Part shown: positions 9,465 through 18,792 of the stretch, piece by piece
Layout of the letters: each line of letters opens with the position of its first letter
How positions within the stretch are numbered: position 1 is the stretch's first letter
From: S009-33 sp041694255
GTDB lineage: Bacteria; Patescibacteriota; Gracilibacteria; Absconditabacterales; Absconditicoccaceae
Reading direction: 5' to 3'
DNA length: 23,588 bases
Assembly: GCA_041694255.1 (NCBI GenBank)
Contig: JASMTN010000035.1
Coordinates: 1-23,588 of the forward strand
Position numbers and translations under genes: made by a program
The notes under the pieces: generated by a model
Databases searched by the model: none
What the model saw: the letters and a program-made list of their open reading frames with translations, nothing else
Told to the model about the DNA's origin: nothing

Positions 9465-10217
9465 ATGGATAGAAAACAATTATCATGGAAAAAATCAATT
9501 AAATATCTTCAAATTTTGTTTTTCATATTTATCATAATAGGTTATAATCTTTTTAATTATACTATGTGAGTTTATGATAAGTATAATGAAAAATTAGATA
9601 AACTTAATGAGGTTGTAATGAAAGTTGAATCTATACAAGATGAAATTAATAATGTAAAAGATATAAGTGCTTCATTAAAACAAATACAAGAGAATAAGGA
9701 CGATTTCTTGTTTGCATATAATAATTGTTATGCTAATTATAGCTTGAAAAAGTATAATATGTGAACATGAAATGTTGTATCATTAAAAAATTGTGTATGA
9801 AATATATATTCTGAATCTAATATTGAAGATTTTAAAGATATAGATCTTGAGAAAATTTGAATTTCTTTTTGACTATATGAAGATAAGTCTTGAAAACTTA
9901 GTTTTGACCAAAAAAAATTCTTGTCTTCTTTAGATCAAAATGTTTTTATGGATAATTTAGAAAATAAAGTTCCTTTACTTTCTTTTTCTAATCCGGTTCT
10001 TATAGATGATAGGCTTTGATTATATAAAGTATCATTTACATTTTCAACTAACTTATCTTATTCAAGTTTTATAAATACATTTAATAGATTGCAAAATATG
10101 TTACATAAAGAAAATAACCTTTATTATACTATAGATAATATATGAGAATTTGATATTATGAATGAATCTCAGGAACAAGAAATTAATATTCAATGAAGTT
10201 TTTACTTTTCAAGATAA
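9465..10217 (+). CDS. PilO-like type IV pilus inner-membrane assembly protein
   Basis: This 250-aa protein has a basic N-terminus, one membrane helix (about 15-35), a coiled-coil region (about 42-80) and a C-terminal domain with VSFTFSTNLSYSSFINTFNRLQNM. That segment resembles the PilO pattern in which a ferredoxin-like fold follows the coiled coil (v.l...g.y..l..fl..l..l). It follows the PilN-like gene by 92 nt and precedes pilC by 6 nt. Two cysteines (in the segments NNCYANY and LKNCVGN) are predicted outside the membrane and could form a disulfide. Assignment is from layout and context. Confidence 0.6.
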
Positions 10218-10223
10218 TATAAC

Positions 10224-11279
10224 ATGTTTATAACAAAATTTTTAATAAAAGATAAGGTATTTTTTCTAAAGGAGATGGCATACTTACTAAAATGATGACT
10301 AAGTATACCTGTTGCTTTGGAAACTATAAAAAACAATACTGAAAAAGAATCAGTACAATATGTTTGTGATACAATTTTTTCTATGATTAAAAAATGAGAA
10401 ACTTTATCTAGAAGTTTGACTGTATTAGATAGGTATTTTAATGAATGAGATATTAAAATAGTATCAGCTTGAGAAAATATATGAGAACTACCTAAAGTAC
10501 TAAAACAGCTTGCTGATGAATATGAGAACTTATATATTATAAGAATGAAGTATTTAACAGCAATGATATACCCTAGTATATTAATATTTATTATATTGTT
10601 AGCACTGTATGTTATATTTAAGCTTATACTTCCATGATTTATAGACATTATATGATCGTTTCCTTGAGTTGATTTGCCAGCAAGTACTCAGATGTTAATA
10701 AGCTTAAATAATTTTTTAAATGAAAGTTGATGAACTTTACTTATGTTTATTGTAATACTTTTTGTTATATTAGCATTATTTTTATCAACTGAAGAATGAA
10801 AAAGAATACTTATAAGTTTATTAATGAAACTTCCTGTTATATGAAAAATATATAGACTTTATTATATAGTTTTCTTCTTAAGATATTTTAGTTTGCTTAT
10901 ATATTCTTGACTTCCTATAACAAAAGTTTTTCTTCATCTAAAATGAGTTATGAATAATCCTTACTATAAAGATATGTGTGATGATATACTTGAAAATTTA
11001 AATAAATGAGAAAGCTTTATTCCTGTTTTAAAAAATTATACAAATATTATACCTTCTGATGTTGTTGTGTTGCTTAAAGTTTGAGAAGAAACTGCAAATT
11101 TGGAGGATTCTGCTTCAAATGCTATAAGTTTATATGAAGAAGAGTTTAATAAAATAATTGATAATCTTTCTAAAGTTATAGAACCTATACTTATAGTATT
11201 TATATGAGGTATAGTATGATTTGTAGCTATAAGTATATTTTCTGTAGTTACATCTGTTTTAAATTCTTTACAAGTATAA
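10224..11279 (+). CDS. pilC: Type IV pilus platform protein PilC (GspF family)
   Basis: This 351-aa inner-membrane protein is the platform on which pilus ATPases act to add pilin subunits. It contains two GspF repeats. The first has YLLKGGLSIPVALETI and later VSAGENIGELPKVLKQLADEYEN; the second has LIYSGLPITKVF and LKVGEETANLEDSASNAISLYEEEF. Membrane helices lie after repeat 1 (YPSILIFIILLALYVIF and a second near 175-190) and at the C-terminus (about 320-345), as in the family. At 351 aa it is slightly short at the N-terminus. The stop overlaps the next ATG (TAATG), so translation is probably coupled to the first prepilin. No PilB or PilT ATPase is in the window. Confidence 0.93.
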
Positions 11280-11830
11280 TGAAAAAGGCTTTTACTTTAA
11301 TTGAACTTATTATAGTAGTTATAGTTTTATGAATACTTTTTTCTGCTTTATGATATTTAAGTTGGTCATATATATATAATCTAAATGTTCAAAATGATAA
11401 AGAAACACTAGAGAGTTGATTTAGTCATATACAATCTTCTTCTTTATCTCAACCAAGTTTTTGAAAATATAAAATGCTTGATTTTATAGGTATTAGGCTT
11501 GAAAAAGATAAAAAATATATATCATATATATGATCAACATGAAATATATCAAATTTAATAACTGTAGGTTCAGACTATTTTAATAATGTTAAACTATGAA
11601 CTTGATTTGACCTTTATTCTTGATGAGTCTATAAGGAAAGTTTAGATACAGTTTATTTTATGTATAGGCCTTATAAAATATCCTCTTTACTTATTAAAGA
11701 AAATTGAACAATATTAACTTGAAATAAAAGTATAAAATTTCATATTATAGATGATAAATTAAAATATTATAAAAATTGTTTAAAATTTAATGTAACATCT
11801 TGAAGATTATATAATATATCTTGCCAATAA
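11279..11830 (+). CDS. Prepilin-like protein with N-terminal methylation motif
   Basis: This 183-aa protein begins MKKAFTLIELIIVVIV, a class III signal with a short basic leader, the FTLIEL motif with Glu at +5, and a hydrophobic helix. The residue before Phe is Ala rather than the usual Gly. The rest (about residues 35-183) is a Ser/Tyr/Asn-rich globular domain with two cysteines near the C-terminus (KNCLKF and ISCQ), a spacing like the disulfide loop of type IV pilins. It overlaps the pilC stop by one base. It is probably a major or minor pilin. The final TAA stop lies inside the edge of a repeat family (11827-11940). Confidence 0.9.
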
Positions 11831-11940
11831 TAGTTACAAGTTAAAGATAACAAGTTGTAAGTACTCTTGTGTTATTTCGACCAGAGCCAAAGTCAGAGTT
11901 GAGAAATATATTTAGTAGCAAGTTACAAGTTGAAAGTTAG
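11827..11940 (+). repeat. Dispersed repeat block: heptads plus TGTtATTTCGACC core
   Basis: The block starts with ATAATAGTTACAAGTTAAA (11827-11845), which includes the stop codon of the preceding prepilin. Imperfect 7-nt units follow without gaps: TTACAAG, TTAAAGA, TAACAAG, TTGTAAG (11834-11861). Then comes TGTTATTTCGACC (11870-11882) with GAGAAAT (11901-11907), and another heptad set TAGCAAG, TTACAAG, TTGAAAG (11916-11936). The same combination recurs at 15858-16066 (inverted) and after recA. It fills the gap between two prepilin genes; no ORF is present. Confidence 0.75.
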
Positions 11941-11971
11941 ATAAAGATAAAATTTTAAAAGTTTAATATTT

Positions 11972-12586
11972 ATGATGAAAATATCTAAAAATGCATTTAC
12001 TATTATAGAATTGATGATATCTTTAATTATTTTTTGATCTTGACTTCTTTTTGTTCTTGTTATTTTGAATAAAAATGTATTACTTTCAAAGCAGATAGAA
12101 CTTAAAAGTAAGTGAACAATTTTATCTAAAGAATGAATTGAAATTGTTTTTAATAAAAGAGATTCAAATAATATAAAATATCAACCTTGGAATTATATAA
12201 CTTGAAATCTTACAGATGGTATTAAAAATAATGATGTTTATTTTGAAAAATGAAAGTCTTATCAGGTATGGACAGATTTTTTATGATATGAAAACAATAT
12301 AAATGAAATCTCTTATCCTTATCTATCTAACTCTAAATTATACTTAAAAACTTGACAATTATTAAATAAAACTAACAAGACTGTTTATTCTTGATTTTAT
12401 TATAATTATTCTACTTGAGAACAAACAGCATTTTCAAGATATGCTAGCTTTACTTGAGTATATACAGAACCAGAAAGTAATATTTTAAGTAAAGATGCTA
12501 TGAAACTAAATAGTATAGTAAGGTACAATTGGTGATGAATATCATGAGAGGTAATACTTGAAAGTATTGTAACAAATTGGAAATAA
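11972..12586 (+). CDS. Prepilin-like protein (minor pilin/pseudopilin)
   Basis: This 204-aa protein has the leader MMKISKNA followed by FTIIELMISLIIFG, a class III signal with the Glu at +5 and a hydrophobic helix. As in its neighbours, Ala rather than Gly precedes the Phe. The remainder is Tyr/Asn/Ser-rich with the pattern of a minor pilin head and no cysteines that I can see. The start could be either of two adjacent ATG codons (11972 or 11975). It is separated from the preceding prepilin by a repeat block. It probably primes or decorates the pilus. Confidence 0.85.
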
Positions 12587-12607
12587 TTTATTATATAATA
12601 TATATAA

Positions 12608-13156
12608 ATGTTTAAAAAAGCTTTTACTTTAATTGAAATTCTTATAGTTGCTGGTATTACATCAGTTTTATTTATAATACTTTCAAAAGCTTATTTGTTA
12701 GCTTCTTCTTTATATGTTTATGAAACAAATCATAAAAACATAGAAAAAGATATACTTTTTTTTAATCAAAACTTACAAAACTTGGCTGATAGCACAGAAA
12801 TAGACTATTGAAAATATAATAATTTAAAAAATAATCTTTGATTTACATGAGTTTTATATCTAAAATCAGAAAAAGACAATTATAAGATATATCAAAGTGG
12901 TACACAAGCTTTACTTGAAAAAAATAATGAACTTATAATACCTTTAACAAAAACATGAGCAAATATAGTTAATAGCTTAACATTTAAAATTATTCCATAT
13001 GTTAATCCTTTTGAGATTTTTAAGGATAATAACCAACAACCATATGTTAGTGTATTTTTAGACATTAAAACAAGATTTTATAACAAAAAAGACTGGAAGC
13101 ATGATGTTAGTTATAAGCTTCAAGAATGATTTAATTTTAGATATTATAATGAATAA
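12608..13156 (+). CDS. Prepilin-like protein (minor pilin/pseudopilin)
   Basis: This 182-aa protein begins MFKKAFTLIEILIVAG, a class III prepilin signal with Ala at -1 and Glu at +5, followed by a hydrophobic helix to about residue 30. The C-terminal domain contains FLDIKTRFYNKKDWKHDVSY, similar in character to GspJ/PilW-type minor pilins, in which a late beta strand is followed by a short tail. It lies 21 nt after the previous prepilin and 2 nt before the PilX-like gene, in one apparent operon. Confidence 0.86.
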
Positions 13157-13158
13157 AA

Positions 13159-13959
13159 ATGAATAAAAGATGAAATATAATAATAGTAACACTTTTTATA
13201 ACACTTATTGTATGAATTATTTGACTTGTTATCACAAAGTATCTTTTAAATCTAGTAGAAGTTTCTTCTGAAAATCATAAGTATTATAAAGCATACTATG
13301 CAGCATATGCAGGTATAGAAATTGAACTTTGAAAACTTAAAAATCATGGTATGTGATTTTCAGATAAGATAGATAAAAACTCACAAACAGTTTCAAAAAA
13401 CATAACAGGTTCTAATTATTATTTTTCATCTTCTATATCTTCAACTTGAAATAATATAACTTCAAATCCAAAGTCTCTGTTGACAAGTAGTATAGATTGT
13501 TCTGATGATAAAAACCATATAAATATATGAACTTGAGAAGCTTTAATGTTGCCTTTAATATATGATAAAAATAACTGAGAATGACAATATTCTTGATTAA
13601 ATTATAATTCATTAAGCATATATTCAAATAATTTTAATATATATCATGATTGAGATGTTATAATTTCATTTCAATCTAAAAATGAAAAAATTAATAAAAA
13701 TTATAATGTTTCTTGAATTAAAAATTTATCAAATATATTTCCTTCTATTAATTTTGTTAATTTAGCTGCATCAAACCAACCCTTTTTAGTGTTTGCATGA
13801 AAGGAAGAGTCTTCAATATGTATAGAAAGTCCTAATAACTTTTTAGTTTCTCCTTATTCTTATGTTCAATCAAAATGAAGTTTTATTGATAGAACTGTGC
13901 AACTTAAAGTAATTAAAAAGCATGAATGGGCAAACTTTAGTATATACGGTATATATTAA
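13159..13959 (+). CDS. PilX/GspK-like pilus minor protein
   Basis: This 266-aa protein starts MNKRGNIIIVTLFITLIVG, a hydrophobic helix after a basic start, and continues KYYKAYYAAYAGIEIELGKL. This matches the N-terminus of PilX/GspK-type minor pilins (rG.ali..l, then A...AeaGie.a), which lack a canonical FTLIE motif. It follows the preceding prepilin by 2 nt and is the last gene of the cluster. The remainder is Ser/Asn-rich with two separated cysteines. It probably sits at the pilus tip complex with the three upstream prepilins. Confidence 0.75.
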
Positions 13960-13979
13960 TAAACTATTAATTTTTTCTA

Positions 13980-14007
13980 TTGCAATAACTTATTATATTT
14001 TTACTAT
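13980..14007 (+). promoter_or_regulatory. Weak candidate promoter of polX
   Basis: TTGCAA (13980-13985), a 16-nt spacer and TACTAT (14002-14007), ending 29 nt before the polX ATG. A competing TATAAT at 14026-14031 lies only 5 nt before the ATG and would give a leaderless mRNA. The sequence alone cannot decide between them. Confidence 0.35.
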
Positions 14008-14036
14008 TTTTATAGTTTATTCTATTATAATATATT

Positions 14037-15764
14037 ATGTATTATACAAATTTTGATATAGCTAAAAAGTTTGAAGATATTGCAAACCTAATGGAGATTG
14101 ATTGAGATGATAAAGGTACATACCAATTTAGGATAAGAGCTTATCATCATGCTTTTGATATTATTAAAAATTTCCCTGAAAATATACATAAACTTTATGA
14201 AGAAGGTAATCTTGAAAATATTGAGTGAATATGAGAAAAATCTATGGATAAGATAAAAGAATATCTAGAAACTTGAACTATAAAAACTTATGAAAAATTA
14301 AAATCTTCTATTCCTTCAACTTTACTTGAACTTTTAAATATACCTTGAATATGACCTAAACAAGCACAACTTTTTTATAAAAAACTTTGAGTTGAAAAAT
14401 TAAAAGATCTTGAAGATATTATCAAAAATGATAAACAAAAAATATTAGACCTTCCAAGAATGTGAGAAAAAAGCCTAGAACATATTATAGATGGTATAAA
14501 AAGATATAAACTTTCAAATGAAAGAACTTTACTTTGAATTATATATCCTTATGCACAAAAGCTTAAAAAACAGATGCAAGATTTTGAAGAAGTTGAAAGA
14601 GCATATATTGCTTGATCATTAAGAAGAATGAAAGAAACTATATGAGATATAGATATACTTGTTGATACAAAAAAACCTTCTAAAACTATGACCAGTATCA
14701 GTAAACTTGAAAATATAAAAAAGATAATAGCTTCTTGAGATACTAAAATGAGTGTATATCTTAATAATCCAAAGATACAAGTTGATATAAGAATTATAGA
14801 TAAGGACTCTTTTGGTGCTTGATTGCAGTATTTTACTTGAAGTAAAGATCATAATATAAAACTTAGAACTGTTGCTAAACAAAAATGATATAAAATAAGT
14901 GAATATGGAATATACAAAGTTGATAAAAAAGTATGATGAAAAGAAGAAAAAGATATATATAATATACTTTGAATGGATTATATAGAACCTGAACTTAGGC
15001 AGTGAACTTGAGAGATAGAACTTGCACAAAATAAAAAATTACCTAAACTTATATGATATAATGATTTAAAATGAGATTTACATAATCATACTAATGCAAC
15101 TGATGGATACTTTTCACTAGAAGAAGTTGTTCAAAAAGCACAAGCACTTGGTTATGAATATATTTGAATTTCTGATCATAGTAAAACTCTTGCTATTGCT
15201 AATTGACTTGATGAAAAAAGAGTATTAGAACAATTTGAAAACATAAAAAAACTTAGAAAAAAATATAACATAAAAATACTTTTTGGTACAGAATGTGATA
15301 TACTTGCTGATGGTAGTTTAGATTATGAAGATAATATATTAAAACAATTTGATTATGTGATAGCTTCTATACATTCTGGATATGAAAAAGATGCAACAGA
15401 AAGATATCTAAAAGCCTTAGATAATCCTTATATAAATATTATATGACATCCAACATGAAAACTTATACATAAAAGATGAGAGATAAATTTTGATAAAGAT
15501 AAAGTGTTTAAAAAAGCTATAGAAAAAGGTATAATAATGGAAATAAACTCTCAACCTTATAGACTAGATTTAAAACCTTCTTATATTAAAAAGTTTGTAA
15601 GCATGTGATGAAAAGTTTGTATAAATACTGATTCTCATGCTAATAAAGATATGGAAACTTATTATATATATGGTATATGACAAGCAAGAAGGGCAGGTTT
15701 GCAGTCAAAAGATATTATAAATACTTATTCTTATAAGGATCTTGTTAAGATGTTGAATATATAG
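14037..15764 (+). CDS. polX: DNA polymerase X with PHP exonuclease domain (PolX)
   Basis: This 575-aa repair polymerase fills gaps in base-excision or end-joining repair and carries a metal-dependent 3'-5' exonuclease. Helix-hairpin-helix elements appear as NIEGIGEKSM, NIPGIGPKQAQ and DLPRMGEKSL. The nucleotidyltransferase site is AGSLRRMKETIGDIDILV with catalytic Asp at about 204 and 206 and a third in QVDIRI. The PHP domain begins GDLHNHTNATDG (His at about 349 and 351). It continues with ISDHSK, FGTECDIL, ASIHSG, GHPTGKL and NTDSHA, so the metal ligands look complete. Length is typical of bacterial PolX. The stop codon lies inside the terminator stem. Confidence 0.96.
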
Positions 15765-15791
15765 CACTAAAATAAAAAAGTGCTATTTTTT
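15761..15791 (+). terminator. Intrinsic terminator of polX
   Basis: ATAGCACT (15761-15768) pairs with AGTGCTAT (15779-15786), followed by a T-run to 15791. The polX stop TAG (15762-15764) is within the stem. The arms resemble the CIRCE operator 60 nt downstream, but the arm spacing is 10 nt instead of the 11 nt needed for CIRCE. Confidence 0.8.
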
Positions 15792-15793
15792 AC

Positions 15794-15821
15794 TTGAAAA
15801 TAAAATAAAAATAATTATAAA
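15794..15821 (+). promoter_or_regulatory. Promoter upstream of clpB, abutting CIRCE
   Basis: TTGAAA (15794-15799), a 16-nt spacer and TATAAA (15816-15821). The -10 box runs straight into the CIRCE operator, the classic arrangement for HrcA repression. The -10 box is about 245 nt from the clpB ATG, far more than the roughly 33 nt seen for other genes here, because a repeat block lies between. Confidence 0.6.
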
Positions 15822-15847
15822 TAGCACGGTACTTTATAGAGTGCTAT
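15821..15847 (+). promoter_or_regulatory. CIRCE-like operator (HrcA binding site) for clpB
   Basis: The left half ATAGCACGG and right half GAGTGCTAT are separated by exactly 9 nt, as in the CIRCE consensus TTAGCACTC-N9-GAGTGCTAA. The right half matches 8 of 9 positions; the left half keeps the TAGCAC core. It overlaps the -10 box and lies upstream of a heat-shock chaperone gene. HrcA itself is not encoded in the window. Confidence 0.72.
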
Positions 15848-15857
15848 AACTACATTG

Positions 15858-15954
15858 TGTCATCTTGAGCAAAACGAAGTGAAGTTGATAGATCTCTTTT
15901 GTAATGCTGTTCTTTAGATTTCTCCACTTCGCTTTTGCTCCGGTCGAAATGACA
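15858..15954. repeat. 97-bp imperfect inverted repeat of the dispersed family
   Basis: The ends are TGTCAT (15858-15863) and ATGACA (15949-15954). GAGCAAAACGAAGTG (15867-15881) is mirrored by CACTTCGC then TTTTGCTC (15925-15940), with one extra C. The right half read backwards begins TGTCATTTCGACCG and ends GGAGAAATCT, the same core found after recA (23514-23541) and, degraded, at 11870-11907. It could fold into a long hairpin in RNA or single-stranded DNA. It lies between the clpB promoter and the gene. Confidence 0.75.
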
Positions 15955-16066
15955 ATTTTAACCTTTACTCTAAATAGATTCCTGCCTTCTGTCTTTTTCA
16001 TACAGCTTATGGGAATGTTACTAAATACTTGAAACTTGTTACTTTTAACTTGTAACTATTATAATT
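15955..16066. repeat. Repeat tail with 7-nt units ending at the clpB start codon
   Basis: Sequence 15955-16027 holds no ORF and has a weak inverted pair (ATTCC near 15980, GGAAT near 16013). Four contiguous 7-nt units follow: CTTGAAA, CTTGTTA, CTTTTAA, CTTGTAA (16028-16055), then CTATTATAATT up to the clpB ATG. Read on the minus strand the end is ATAATAGTTACAAGTTAAA, the same edge as at 11827. A 22-nt stretch (16043-16064) is identical to 21476-21497, just before the transketolase-like gene. Confidence 0.7.
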
Positions 16067-18715
16067 ATGCCAAACTTTAATATATATACAACAAAAGCCT
16101 CTGAAGCTGTGCAAGCAGCACATGATATGGCTTTAGCAAACAAAAATTCAAATATGGATACTTACCATCTTTTATATGCTATGTTAGAACAAGAAGATGG
16201 TTATATACCTATGATATTAAATAAACTTGAAATCAATATTAAAGATCTGAAAATGAAAGTAAAAGAAAAGATAAATCAACTTTCTTCTGTATCTTGAAAC
16301 TATCAAATATGAGTTTCTTATCAACTTAATAGTGTTTTTCAAAAATCAGAGGAAGAGATGAAAAAAAGCCAAGATAGTTTTCTAACTACAGAACATCTTT
16401 TACTTGCAATGTTAAAAGAAAAAACTGACCTTGCTAAAGAATTACTTTTTCCTTTAAATATATCTTATGATAATGTAAAAGAAACTATCGATTCTTATAG
16501 AAATGGGGAAAAAGTAGAAAATCAAGATCCAGAAAGTAGTTTTGATGTACTTAATAAATATTGAAGGGATCTAACAAAATTTGCACAAGAATGAAATTTA
16601 GATCCTATAATATGAAGAGAAGAAGAGATAAGAAGAACTATACAGATACTTTCAAGAAGAACTAAAAATAATCCTGTACTTGTATGAGATGCATGAGTTG
16701 GTAAAACAGCTATTGCTGAATGACTTGCTTTAAAAATAGCAAAACATGAAGTTCCTGATAATCTAGTAGATAAAACTATAATAGAACTTGATCTATGATC
16801 TTTGATGGCTGGTACAAAGTATAGGTGAGAGTTTGAAGAAAGAGTAAAGGCTATTATGAAAGAACTTGAAAAAGCTGATGGTAAAGTAATACTTTTTATA
16901 GATGAGATACATACAGTAGTTTGAGCTTGAAAAACTGAAGGTTCTATGGATATGTGAAATATGCTAAAACCTGCACTTGCAAGGTGAACTTTGAGAGTTA
17001 TATGAGCAACTACTATCAATGAATATAGACAAAATATTGAAAAAGATGCTGCACTTGAAAGAAGGTTTCAACCAGTGCATGTGCTAGAACCTGCAAGGGA
17101 AGATGCTATTGCTATATTAAGATGAATAAAATCTTCTTATGAAACTCATCATGGTGTAAGGATTACAGACCCTGCACTTGTATCAGCTGTTGATTTGTCT
17201 ATGAAGTATATTGCTGATAGAAAATTACCAGATAAAGCTATAGACCTTATGGATGAAGCTTCTTCTAGTATTAAAATGTGAATTTCTTCTATGCCAGAAG
17301 AGCTTATGAAAAAAGAAAGACAAATAAGAAGTTTAGAGATAGAAAAAGAATCTTTAAAACTTGAACAAAAGGAAAATAAATGAAAAGATGTAAATTCTAA
17401 AAGAGCAAATGAACTTGAAAAAGAATTGAGTGAGTTAAGAGAATCTTTTGATGTTATGAAAAATGAATGGGAACAAGAAAGAAAACTTGTTATAAGATCA
17501 AAAGAAATTAAAGAAGAGATAAAAAAACTTGAACATGAAGCAGAATTAGCTGAAAAACAAACTGATTATAACAAAGTTGCAGAGATAAGATACGGTAAGA
17601 TACCCGAGAAACAGAAAGAACTTGAAGAAGCAGAACAGTCTATAGAAAAAGCTAAAAAAGAATGAAAACTTGTTATAAAAGATGTTGTAGAACCAGAAGA
17701 TATAGCTCATGTTATATCAAAATGGACTAAAATCCCTGTAAGTAAACTTGTACAATCTGAAAGAGAAAAACTTGCACATTTAGAAAATTATATACAAGAT
17801 AGAGTTAAATGACAAGATCAAGCTATAAAAGTAGTATCTGATGCTATAAGAAGGTCAAGAGCTTGATTACAAGATCCAAATAGACCTATATGAAGTTTCT
17901 TATTTTTATGACCTACTTGAGTTGGTAAGACAGAACTTGCAAAAGCTTTAGCAGAATTCTTGTTTGATGATGAGAAAGCTCTTACAAGATTTGATATGTC
18001 TGAGTATATGGAAAAACATAGTGTAAGTAAACTTATAGGTACACCTCCAGGTTATGTATGATATGAGGAATGATGACAACTAACAGAGGCTGTAAGAAGA
18101 AGACCTTTTTCAGTATTGTTGCTTGATGAAGTTGAAAAAGCTCATCCTGATGTATTCAATATACTTTTACAAATACTTGATGATGGTAGAGCAACTGATA
18201 GTAAAGGTAAGACAGTAGATTTTAAAAACACTATTATCATACTTACATCAAATATATGAGCAAATGAGATTATGGAAAAAATGCAGGAAAAAGTTGAAGA
18301 CTTTAATAGCAAGCAAGCAAATAAGATAAGAGCTGAACTTGAAAAATCTCTTATGAGTAATCTTCAAAACTTTTTCAAACCTGAGTTTATAAATAGACTT
18401 GATGATATAATAGTATTTAATCCACTTTCAAATAAAGTTATTAGAGATATTGTTGATATACAAGTAAATAATTATATTAAGATGCTTGAAAAAGATAAAG
18501 ATATTAAACTTAATCTAAATGATAAGGCAAAAGACTTCTTAGCTGATGTAGGTTGGGACCCAGTCTTTGGTGCAAGACCATTAAAAAGAGCTATTCAAAA
18601 ACATCTTCTAAATCCTTTATCTTTAGATATTATATCTTGAAAAATATCAGATGGTGCAAATATAAAGGTAAGTAAAAATAATGATAAACTTGTTTTTACA
18701 ACTAGTCCTGCTTAA
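16067..18715 (+). CDS. clpB: Chaperone disaggregase ClpB (Hsp100)
   Basis: This 882-aa AAA+ ATPase extracts proteins from aggregates together with DnaK. The order is two N-terminal Clp repeats (about 1-145), then NBD1 with Walker A GDAGVGKT (about 207-214), pore loop KYRGEFEER and Walker B ILFIDEIH. A long coiled-coil M domain (about 410-530) distinguishes ClpB from ClpA/C. NBD2 has Walker A GPTGVGKT (about 615-622), pore GYVGYEEGG, Walker B LLLDEVEKAH and sensor RPLKRAIQ. In both Walker A motifs the first two glycines are UGA and the third is GGU, strong evidence for the UGA=Gly code. Length is typical. The upstream CIRCE site implies HrcA heat-shock control. Confidence 0.97.
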
Positions 18716-18730
18716 AAGTAGGGCTTTTTT
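18704..18730 (+). terminator. Intrinsic terminator of clpB
   Basis: AGTCCTGC (18704-18711) pairs with GTAGGGCT (18718-18725, including G-T pairs) and a T-run follows to 18730. The clpB stop TAA sits in the loop. Confidence 0.75.
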
Positions 18731-18732
18731 GT

Positions 18733-18760
18733 TTGACAAAAAATAATAAAAACTTATTAT
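18733..18760 (+). promoter_or_regulatory. Promoter of the SPL-like/SDR/mscS operon
   Basis: A perfect TTGACA (18733-18738), a 16-nt spacer and TATTAT (18755-18760). The -10 box ends 32 nt before the ATG at 18793. It begins 2 nt after the clpB terminator. Confidence 0.7.
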
Positions 18761-18792
18761 GAATAAATTATTTACAATAAAAACTAACTTTA

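Noticed and set aside
10202..10648. 148-codon minus-strand open frame
   Set aside because: It lies antisense to pilC, whose protein is clearly recognisable in table 25; the minus frame has no family-like features.
11834..11936. CRISPR-like array
   Set aside because: The units are contiguous 7-mers without unique spacers of constant length, and no cas genes are present.
14619..15029. 136-codon minus-strand open frame, Phe/Tyr/Ile-rich
   Set aside because: Antisense to polX; its composition is simply the complement of Lys/Glu-rich coding sequence.
16522..17019. 165-codon minus-strand open frame
   Set aside because: Antisense to the conserved NBD1 of clpB; an open frame by codon bias only.
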